A stretch of DNA of 20,561 nt, taken from positions 1 to 20,561 of the IMG/VR virus record IMGVR_UViG_3300035664_000109; one strand, given 5' to 3'. Below the pieces are notes generated by a model, which saw only the letters and a list, made by a program, of their open reading frames with translations, was not told the origin of the DNA and did not search any database. Both the position numbers and the translations under genes were made by a program. Source of the DNA: a virus. This document shows, piece by piece, positions 4,934 through 10,725 of this stretch (its first letter is position 1; every line of letters starts with the position of its first letter).

Positions 4934-5924
4934 TTACGATACGCTGCAAACAACGCCTCCGCTAATAGGATTTGATGGTATTGTGTTTGACGAGTTGACG
5001 GTGCTAAAGAACCCATCAGGCAAACGTTTTAAAGCGCTGTTTGGGGCAATCAAAGACTTTAAAGTTAAGTGGGGGCTTACCGGCTCGTTTACCAGCAACG
5101 GACTTGAGGACGTGTTTGGGCAATGCAAGATAGTGGACACAGCGCTACTTGGAAAATCTAAGACCGCCTTTCTTCAAACGTATTTTGTGCTTCTTAACAA
5201 AGACTTTGGTGAATGGGTAGCTAAGTCCACTTCACTGCGTGACGTGATGGCGGTAATTAAGCCTGCAACGTACCTTATCGACACGCAAGAGTATATGGAT
5301 ACTTTACCCCCGCTTAACGTTGTGCCGGTCAAATGCGCAATGGATATGAAGCAGTACAAAGAGATGAAGAAAGACTTTGTAGTGTATTACGAAGAAAAAG
5401 AAATCATAGCGGTTAACGCCGCTGTGGTGGTGAACAAACTGCAACAAATGGCCAGCGGGTTTTCGTATATTGAAGGACACCCTACGACTTGGTTTTCGCG
5501 GCACAAGTTTGACCGTCTTGATGAAATACTGGCAGAAAACCAACACGCCAATACGATTATTGTGTACAACTTTCAAGCAGAGCTTGAAGAACTTAAACGC
5601 CGATACCCTAATGCGCGGACAATTGACCAGCAAGGTGTTATCTCATCGTGGAACGCAGGGCGAGTGGAATTACTGCTCGTTCACCCTAAATCAGCAGGGC
5701 ATGGGCTTAACCTTCAATTTGGCGGCAGTAAAATGGTGTTCCTGTCGCTTCCTTGGTCACTTGATAGATATGAGCAGACCATTGGACGTTTGCACCGTAG
5801 TGGACAAAAGAATGCGGTATATTGCTATGTACTGCTAACAGACAAAACCGTAGACGAGCGCATATTCGCAAGTCTGCATGACAAACGCGCAATTTCAGAT
5901 ATTGCCTTAGAGGAATTAAAATGA
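4638..5924 (+). CDS. SNF2-like superfamily 2 DNA helicase/translocase, 428 aa
   Basis: All main SF2 motifs are seen in order: Q-like region LRPNQIEAV (2-10), Walker A APVGAGKT (23-30), motif Ia VIAPKRV (51-57), motif II FDELT (117-121), motif III LTGSFTSNG (147-155), motif V HPKSAGHGLNLQ (349-360) and motif VI QTIGRLHRSGQ (380-390) with the arginine fingers. Unusual points are DELT for the DEAH box and GSFTSN where most have GTPxxN. The length and lack of inserts match small phage SNF2 proteins found with VRR-NUC and DUF2800. Predicted role: ATP-dependent DNA translocation in replication or recombination. The start is 'MLRPNQ', exactly where the family begins; the ribosome site is weak, so coupling to the upstream frame is likely. 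Confidence 0.93.
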   Translation: MLRPNQIEAVAFLSLIDKGMILAPVGAGKTAITLTAMQQALDTGRVRRFLVIAPKRVCTDVWTIEPAKWAPNLTISIAVGSLAQRLTAFDAPSQVVVTNYDTLQTTPPLIGFDGIVFDELTVLKNPSGKRFKALFGAIKDFKVKWGLTGSFTSNGLEDVFGQCKIVDTALLGKSKTAFLQTYFVLLNKDFGEWVAKSTSLRDVMAVIKPATYLIDTQEYMDTLPPLNVVPVKCAMDMKQYKEMKKDFVVYYEEKEIIAVNAAVVVNKLQQMASGFSYIEGHPTTWFSRHKFDRLDEILAENQHANTIIVYNFQAELEELKRRYPNARTIDQQGVISSWNAGRVELLLVHPKSAGHGLNLQFGGSKMVFLSLPWSLDRYEQTIGRLHRSGQKNAVYCYVLLTDKTVDERIFASLHDKRAISDIALEELK

Positions 5925-6100
5925 ACAACTTAACATGGCGCGACATCTTCTTTAATTTGAATAATTACACAGAAGATGAATTACAGGGGATGATTGAGTC
6001 AGAGCGTCACGGTAAACGTAGACGCTCTATTTTGGTACGTTTGCATCAGCGCTACTGCATACTCCGCGCTAACCGTGAGCGTGAAGAAATACTTGCTTAA
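5921..6100 (+). CDS. Hypothetical basic protein, 59 aa, last rightward gene
   Basis: Starts at an ATGA overlap with the helicase gene. LTWRDIFFNLNNYTEDEL forms a possible helix-loop, and the second half is strongly basic and helical (GKRRRSILVRLHQRYCILRANRERE). The start at the end of the helicase gene and the stop lying exactly against the end of the opposite operon make it a real gene despite its size. No family name can be given; it may be a helicase partner by position. Confidence 0.6.
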   Translation: MNNLTWRDIFFNLNNYTEDELQGMIESERHGKRRRSILVRLHQRYCILRANREREEILA

Positions 6101-6225
6101 GAGACTACATCAATAATATCAATAACAGCTTCAACTGGATGTTCTACCACTTCCTCTGCAACCTCAGCCACACTGTCTACAACGTGGCTGACGTGGTCTA
6201 CTAAGTCTTTAAATGGGTTATTCAT
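6097..6225 (-). CDS. Acidic amphipathic peptide, 42 aa, last late gene
   Basis: The ATG at 6225 overlaps the end of the endolysin gene by 8 bases, with a weak AGGA upstream. The product starts MNNPFKDLVDHVSHVV and continues as a Val/Glu/Asp-rich amphipathic helix with Val, Ile and Ala on one face and acidic residues on the other; it has no long fully hydrophobic membrane segment. Its stop overlaps the stop of the opposite-strand 59-aa gene by 4 bases. By position it may be linked to lysis, but nothing in the sequence proves a role. Confidence 0.5.
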   Translation of the reverse strand: MNNPFKDLVDHVSHVVDSVAEVAEEVVEHPVEAVIDIIDVVS

Positions 6226-6673
6226 CATCGTGTCCTAAAAATAATTCTGCTTCTGCATTTCTGCGTCGCGTTAAACCGGCTAATTCTTTACCGGCGGCCT
6301 TGTTCCATCTTAAAAACTGCTTTGCTACTTCTGCTTTATCATTGCCTGCTTTTAACATCTTAACAAGCGTTGACGAAATTAAATTCCCGCTGCCAATGTT
6401 ATAGCAGAGGCTAACAAGCGCGTCAAACTGGTTTTGCGTAAGCGGCACACCAATAGCGTTAACCGTATGTTCATACGCGCCTACCGTATGCGCTAATAGC
6501 TGCATAGCCGCCGCTTCTGCTGGCAGCGCTTGATTTGCTTTCACTGGACTGCCATCAGCGTAGCGCGTTGAGCCTATGCCAATCGTCCAAACACCTGCTG
6601 GGCATTTATAGCTTTGCAGCTTACAACCTTCAAATTCTTTAATTAGGGCTAACCCTTTTTCACCTATCTTCAT
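6218..6673 (-). CDS. Endolysin, GH24 lysozyme (muramidase), 151 aa
   Basis: T4-lysozyme-type fold: LIKEFEGCKLQSY followed by PAGVWTIGIGS. The catalytic triad follows the GH24 pattern E-8-D/C-5-T: E15, C24 and T30, so it uses Cys in place of the T4 Asp. LTQNQFDALVSLCYNIG and LRWNKAAGKELAGLTRRR with RRNAEAELF are the classical C-terminal helices. Length matches the family. There is no N-terminal signal-anchor, so it should gather in the cytoplasm and need a holin. It follows the small membrane-protein genes with an ATGA overlap, completing a lysis cassette. It cuts the 1,4 bond between N-acetylmuramic acid and N-acetylglucosamine in peptidoglycan. Confidence 0.95.
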   Translation of the reverse strand: MKIGEKGLALIKEFEGCKLQSYKCPAGVWTIGIGSTRYADGSPVKANQALPAEAAAMQLLAHTVGAYEHTVNAIGVPLTQNQFDALVSLCYNIGSGNLISSTLVKMLKAGNDKAEVAKQFLRWNKAAGKELAGLTRRRNAEAELFLGHDDE

Positions 6674-6912
6674 TTCTTTTCCCGTAGCAATAGAATAGTG
6701 GTCAGTTTTTGCGTCAGTCTTATCATGTCGTTATCTAGCACCCGTACTTGGTCGATTAGCTCAATTAGCGCGTCTGTGGCTTCTTGCAGGATAGGCTTTA
6801 CGACGGTGGTTGCCCAAAGCCATACAAAGTAGACAATATAACCCATACCGCCAGCAGCGATAATTGGGAATCCATACTGGTTAATATATTTAGCGATTGC
6901 ATCGGCGTCCAT
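6670..6912 (-). CDS. Small membrane protein, holin candidate, 80 aa
   Basis: One strong membrane segment at about residues 14-36 (FPIIAAGGMGYIVYFVWLW), short N terminus, and a helical cytoplasm-sized C-terminal part with heptad Leu/Ile (ELIDQVRVLDNDMIRLTQKLTTILLL). It follows GAGGAAAGATTA and lies directly upstream of the endolysin (ATGA). The YGFPIIAAGGMGY segment is shared in form with the next gene upstream, pointing to duplication. By place and form it is a single-pass holin or a holin-associated protein. Which of the three small membrane proteins makes the hole cannot be told from sequence. Confidence 0.65.
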   Translation of the reverse strand: MDADAIAKYINQYGFPIIAAGGMGYIVYFVWLWATTVVKPILQEATDALIELIDQVRVLDNDMIRLTQKLTTILLLREKK

Positions 6913-7181
6913 TAATCTTTCCTCTCAACAGGAGGTGGTCTTGGTCTGTCTTTTTCTTGCGGTATGTTAAGCGCCGTTGACGCCAAATCATCAATTTTGG
7001 TGATGTCACATGACATAGCGGTAACGCGCTTATCAAGTTGCTTGATGATGCCTATTAGGCTTTTAATCTTCTCAAGCACACTATCGAGCAAGAATTTCTG
7101 CGTCAGGTAGACAAAATACATTCCGCCAGTCGCCGCCGCGATAGGGAATCCTACGTCCGAAGCAAACTGTAGGAATTCCAT
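6912..7181 (-). CDS. Small membrane protein, holin-like paralogue, 89 aa
   Basis: Same architecture as the following gene: a membrane segment at about 10-32 (VGFPIAAATGGMYFVYLTQKFLL) and then a helical region (EKIKSLIGIIKQLDKRV), but with an added Pro/Arg-rich tail (PQEKDRPRPPPVERKD). The tail codons supply the ribosome site for the next gene. TAATG overlaps join it to both neighbours. It may be a second holin, an antiholin or a scaffold for one; the Pro-rich tail is also seen in some spanin components, but the lack of a lipobox and of a signal peptide speaks against that. Confidence 0.6.
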   Translation of the reverse strand: MEFLQFASDVGFPIAAATGGMYFVYLTQKFLLDSVLEKIKSLIGIIKQLDKRVTAMSCDITKIDDLASTALNIPQEKDRPRPPPVERKD

Positions 7182-7393
7182 TATTTACCCGACCACCATG
7201 TGAGAAACGAAAACAACGCGCCAACGGTAAAAACGATACCGCCGATAAAGCCTTTGTAGCGCGACTGCTCTGCTTTCATCTCATCAAGCGCGGCTATGAT
7301 AGCGTCTAGCTTTTTCCCTCTGTCTTCAAACACTTCTTCTAGCGCATCAATGCGCTGTTCTACTTTAGCTAAACGGCAGGCTTCGTCAGGCAT
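7181..7393 (-). CDS. Coiled coil plus C-terminal membrane anchor, XhlA-like, 70 aa
   Basis: Residues 7-45 form a coiled coil (VEQRIDALEEVFEDRGKK, then LDAIIAALDEMK), followed by a membrane helix at about 48-66 (FIGGIVFTVGALFSFLTWW) ending in a short Lys tail. This order (cytoplasmic coiled coil, C-terminal anchor) is that of XhlA-type proteins that work with holins in phage lysis cassettes. The start follows GTGAGGTCGAG. It is the first of the three membrane genes ahead of the endolysin. Family membership is by architecture, not by a conserved motif. Confidence 0.6.
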   Translation of the reverse strand: MPDEACRLAKVEQRIDALEEVFEDRGKKLDAIIAALDEMKAEQSRYKGFIGGIVFTVGALFSFLTWWSGK

Positions 7394-7400
7394 CTCGACC

Positions 7401-7757
7401 TCACTTCAAGAATCTAAGTTTATAAAGAACGGTAAAATAGGTTTCCATAATCCCATCAATCAAGTTTTGAATTGGCGTGTCATCTTTACCGCAGACTTTA
7501 TAGCGGTTTTCATCAATCCACGTCACTTGTTTCTTTAAGAAGTCTTCAATATTATCGACATTTTTACTGCCGATAATCTCAAGGTCTTTAAGGAGCTGAT
7601 AACTGCCTTGATACGCCTCTGTAATGCCGTCCGCTTGCTCGATAATCTCATGATAAAAGTCGTTTAGCGCCATGTGAGCGGCATAACTTCTAGTGCGTAA
7701 ATGCTCGCGGTGCGCAACGTCCCTTGCAAGGAATAATAAAGAGATAAAATGCTCCAT
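7401..7757 (-). CDS. DUF5856-like (Dps/ferritin-fold-like) protein, 118 aa
   Basis: All-helical. The N terminus MEHFISLLFLARDVAHREHL, then SYAAHMALNDFYHEIIEQAD and ITEAYQGSYQLL carry the pattern I associate with DUF5856: a helix with paired His, a second helix with AxHxALxxFYxxI, and an EAYQG turn. That layout recalls the four-helix bundle of Dps and ferritin-like proteins, with H16, H19, H28 and H36 near acidic residues as possible metal ligands. Function in phages is unknown. It lies between the fibre-assembly and lysis genes. The family call is from memory of the pattern and moderately sure; metal binding is inference. Confidence 0.65.
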   Translation of the reverse strand: MEHFISLLFLARDVAHREHLRTRSYAAHMALNDFYHEIIEQADGITEAYQGSYQLLKDLEIIGSKNVDNIEDFLKKQVTWIDENRYKVCGKDDTPIQNLIDGIMETYFTVLYKLRFLK

Positions 7758-8182
7758 TATAGCGCTGCCAGTTGTTGTCTGAGTTGACCAATTTGAAGCT
7801 CAACGTCTGCAAGCCATGTTGTATCAATACTGAGGATGGCTTCGCGCTGTCTGCGTGGTGTGACTGAATCTTCTAGTGCTGCGATGTCAGATTTGATTTT
7901 TGCTTTCTCATCTTCACTCTTTTGAATCTGTGCCTCAGCAAGTTGCTCTGCGTTGAGGTCTAAGACTATCCACGTTTGCTCCCAGTGATTAGGCGGAGCT
8001 TCTACAGGTGCGCCTTGCGCAACAGTTTGTGTGTACTTATCATAGTCTGGTTGAGGTGCATCAAACACGCACGAGTAGCCTTCTACTGTAAAAGGTACGG
8101 GGAAAGAGGTATTAGGATGCGCTGCACGGATTTCAGATTCCGTGCTAACTTGATGTGTTTGTAAATTGATATAGTTTGCCAT
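7757..8182 (-). CDS. Tail-fibre assembly-like protein, 141 aa
   Basis: The N-terminal half (STESEIRAAHPNTSFPVPFT) followed by CVFDAPQPDYD and the QTWIVLDLNAEQ segment is the typical form of proteins encoded just after phage tail fibres: an 'IRxxHPNTSFP' element, a 'P.P.YD..TQ.V..G.P' element, and a W-containing strand, then a long C-terminal helix (coiled coil to the end). Known: this type is annotated as a fibre assembly chaperone or as a fibre tip protein. It starts 10 bases after the fibre gene stop with TAGGACATATCA upstream and ends in TAATG with the next gene. Confidence 0.7.
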   Translation of the reverse strand: MANYINLQTHQVSTESEIRAAHPNTSFPVPFTVEGYSCVFDAPQPDYDKYTQTVAQGAPVEAPPNHWEQTWIVLDLNAEQLAEAQIQKSEDEKAKIKSDIAALEDSVTPRRQREAILSIDTTWLADVELQIGQLRQQLAAL

Positions 8183-8191
8183 TGATATGTC

Positions 8192-10138
8192 CTATGCCAC
8201 TGCTAAGAAGATGTATGTTGCTGTTGCTATATTGGTCGTTGTTATTGCCGTTGCACCTAGTGTAAAGCCACCCGATGATGCGTACACACCGTTATTACCT
8301 GTCACCTCTGCGGCTGTGCTATTAAGTAGTAAATATGGGCTTGAACCACTTGTTAACCCACGAGCCGAATCAAATGTGTACCAATTGCCAGTAGAATCTG
8401 TACGCTTAATCAACACAAACCTCGCACCACTAGAGCCAAATCCACAAGCAATTGCTTGCCCTGTACCATTACCTGTGTAAGAGCCTACTTTGCTGATTCC
8501 AGCTAGTGTGGCAAAAAGGTAGGAAACCACAGTTACACCAGAAGAGTTAATAGAATAAGCACCATTGACATAAAACACAGATGCCGTTGGCGTAGTATTT
8601 ACAAATATTGCATCAGTAATAGGAGTAAAATTTTGATTTAATATTAAATATTTTGTTGCCCCAACTGGTGCAGAATATACTATCCAAGGTTGCGCCCAAT
8701 TTCTGGTTTTAAAAATTATTAGTTCTGGTACTGACGTTAAATTATGCGGAACAGCCCTAGAAGCAACACCATCACCAGTATAACAAACCTCATCAAAGAA
8801 TCCGGGTGCGCGTTTGAAGTTCCAATAGATTGGAGTTTCCCCACTTCCATAAAACCCATTATCTTTATACCCAGTATTATTATCATACCCAAAACCAGCA
8901 CCAGACAAAGCTACTTCGGCAGCCGTAGAATTCGTAACTAAATACTGACAACTAGCGGTAGAACTACCTCGCAATCTATCCACAGCATATCTAGGAAAAC
9001 CGCTAGGTTTTGTGGTAATTGTTAAGTCAACAGGAAAGTTAGTTGTGACTGTTCCGCCACCAGCTTGTAAATTAGGACTAAACACCTGCGTCCCCGTTGT
9101 AGGCGGCTTGTTTGGCATACGGATTGCCATGTATATCCATACATCTCCGGTAGACCCTACATCCATAGAAAAACCTGTTGCAGAAAAAGTAATGTTTGTA
9201 CCAGCAGCTTCAGCGGCACTTGTATTAGCACTTAATAAAACACTTGCGCTACCTGTAGGGACTCCGCGCATACTATCTGCTATAGCCCAAGCACCTGTTG
9301 TTGGGGATGCGCGTTTGTACAATAACCATTGCGGCTCCCACCCCAAAGTTACAGATTCAGTGCCTGGAGCAGAAGTAAACGACCCACACTGAATAATCCC
9401 GGTTGATGACGTGTCGTGAGCAAATAGGTAGGCGACGTAAGTGACCCCATTAATATTTGGGTAAGTTCCGCCAGAAGCAGCGTCAAAAATACCAGCAGTG
9501 CTAAAAGTAGTAGCTGTTGGGAAGTCACCAAGTGAACCTGAATATAAAGCTGCTGCGGTTGAATTTAAAGACATTCCCGTAGCATATGTAATAGAAGAAG
9601 CTGGACTAGATGCCCCACCAGTACGTGCACATACCGCCCAATCGCCAGTTGCTGAAGTTGATTTACAAATAATTAATCCTGGGATAACACCAAGATTGTG
9701 GTTAATTGTTTGACCAGCGCCATTACCATTCCCCGTATAAGTCACCACATCAAAAAACTTCGCGGCTTCGCGGAATGTCCATGAAACGTAGTTAGGCCCT
9801 CCAAATCCAGCAGAACCCACAATACCAGAAGCAGCGGACAAAGAAAAACCATCTGAATTAAACGCACAAGCATTTGTTCCTTGGTTTGATTGTGCCGCCG
9901 TATCATTACTAATTAGAGAATAGCTGCTGCCTCTAGCCGTATCATATAACCTGTGATTTTGCGCTCCGCTGCGTGACTTACCCCAAACCAATCCACCTTT
10001 TCCAGCTAAGTCAATCCCATTAGTGATGGTTTGCGCTGCATCTGTGCCAGTATAAAGCCAAGTGGAAAATACATCATCAACGTAAAGCGTTGCGTCTGCG
10101 CTGTTACCTGCGGCTTCTTTTAATTTGGCTGATAACAT
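8192..10138 (-). CDS. Tail fibre with repeated beta-rich modules, 648 aa
   Basis: The ATG at 10138 overlaps the TAA of the preceding gene (TAATG); an upstream start at 10189 is rejected. The protein is Gly/Ser/Thr/Ala-rich and built of repeating modules: 'LLxKR...TGxWxxxDSxRG...LLxNxSAAE...GF' occurs at about 271-325 and 574-628, with looser copies near 50-100, 154-195 and 380-418; 'FFDxVxYTGxGxxxxxxxHNLxxxPxLIIxK' occurs at 129-159 and 448-477; 'SYLFA' or 'AYLFA' at about 236-240 and 539-543. These resemble the DUF7483-type repeats of marine phage fibres. Predicted role: host recognition at the tail tip. The C terminus (TATYIFLAVA) ends in a beta strand. Confidence 0.8.
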   Translation of the reverse strand: MLSAKLKEAAGNSADATLYVDDVFSTWLYTGTDAAQTITNGIDLAGKGGLVWGKSRSGAQNHRLYDTARGSSYSLISNDTAAQSNQGTNACAFNSDGFSLSAASGIVGSAGFGGPNYVSWTFREAAKFFDVVTYTGNGNGAGQTINHNLGVIPGLIICKSTSATGDWAVCARTGGASSPASSITYATGMSLNSTAAALYSGSLGDFPTATTFSTAGIFDAASGGTYPNINGVTYVAYLFAHDTSSTGIIQCGSFTSAPGTESVTLGWEPQWLLYKRASPTTGAWAIADSMRGVPTGSASVLLSANTSAAEAAGTNITFSATGFSMDVGSTGDVWIYMAIRMPNKPPTTGTQVFSPNLQAGGGTVTTNFPVDLTITTKPSGFPRYAVDRLRGSSTASCQYLVTNSTAAEVALSGAGFGYDNNTGYKDNGFYGSGETPIYWNFKRAPGFFDEVCYTGDGVASRAVPHNLTSVPELIIFKTRNWAQPWIVYSAPVGATKYLILNQNFTPITDAIFVNTTPTASVFYVNGAYSINSSGVTVVSYLFATLAGISKVGSYTGNGTGQAIACGFGSSGARFVLIKRTDSTGNWYTFDSARGLTSGSSPYLLLNSTAAEVTGNNGVYASSGGFTLGATAITTTNIATATYIFLAVA

Positions 10139-10725
10139 TATGCAGACTTCCCAACCAGCGCACCGTAAAGTGTTGAGCTGATTTTCCAAAAGACGAGAGT
10201 ATTACTTGCACTGAGCGTAGGCGCAGTATTGCCTGCTGACGTTACCCATGTCGTACCTGCTGGCCAGTTGATTGTGTAGGTGCTACCGTTAGTAAGCAGT
10301 AAGGAGATGCTTTGCCCAGAAGATAAACTGTCAGTAAATGTGACTGTACCTGCAGCCGCGCATGACAAGGTTGTACCAGTAGATGGGTTTAATGCAATCG
10401 TCCCCGAAGTAGCAAGTGTTGCGACCTTTTCAGTGTAGGCGTCTAGGGTTAAGTTACCCGTCATCGTACCGCCAGCAAGCAACAGCACCTGCTCATAGCG
10501 CACACTGTCCCCCGCAGACGTGCCAGCGGCAAGTCCTGTGAGTTTCTTAGCGTTCATTGGCAAGTTAGCTGACGGCGTAGACTGCCCGTCACGCGTGATA
10601 CAGTTTGTCAACGCCGTTGCAATGTCACTGTTGGTTGTGTTAGTTGTTGATGATGAAATCGTTGTGCCGGTAACAACGGGGTTGCCAGCAGGCAGGTTAT
10701 ATGTCCCAGAGCCATTAAAAGCCAT
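10138..10725 (-). CDS. Tail fibre/tail protein, 195 aa
   Basis: Starts MAFNGSGTYNLPAGNPVVTG, a very common N terminus of phage fibre proteins ('MAFNGSGTF...PAGNPVVTGTTIS'), followed by DIATALTNCITRDGQ, ANLPMNAKKLTGL and a 'GGTMTGNLTL' segment, all standard in proximal fibre proteins. The second half is a Thr/Ser-rich beta domain ending FWKISSTLYGALVGKSA. The ribosome site AAAGGGGAAC lies in the end of the 982-aa gene. It is probably the part that attaches the long fibre, encoded immediately after it, to the virion. Confidence 0.8.
   Translation of the reverse strand: MAFNGSGTYNLPAGNPVVTGTTISSSTTNTTNSDIATALTNCITRDGQSTPSANLPMNAKKLTGLAAGTSAGDSVRYEQVLLLAGGTMTGNLTLDAYTEKVATLATSGTIALNPSTGTTLSCAAAGTVTFTDSLSSGQSISLLLTNGSTYTINWPAGTTWVTSAGNTAPTLSASNTLVFWKISSTLYGALVGKSA

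Noticed and set aside
5470-5838. 122-codon rightward frame within the helicase gene
   Set aside because: It is in another frame of the conserved helicase motifs and has no features of its own.
6100-6230. Bidirectional terminator expected between the converging operons
   Set aside because: No stem with a U-run was found on either strand; the region is filled by the 42-aa gene.
6912-7181. Spanin (Rz/Rz1) reading of the 89-aa membrane protein
   Set aside because: The Pro-rich tail is suggestive, but there is no lipobox, no nested second frame and no long periplasmic coiled coil.
8187-8480. Rightward hydrophobic frame opposite the end of the fibre gene
   Set aside because: Antisense to the fibre; the apparent signal-like N terminus is the complement of its Ala/Thr-rich beta strands.
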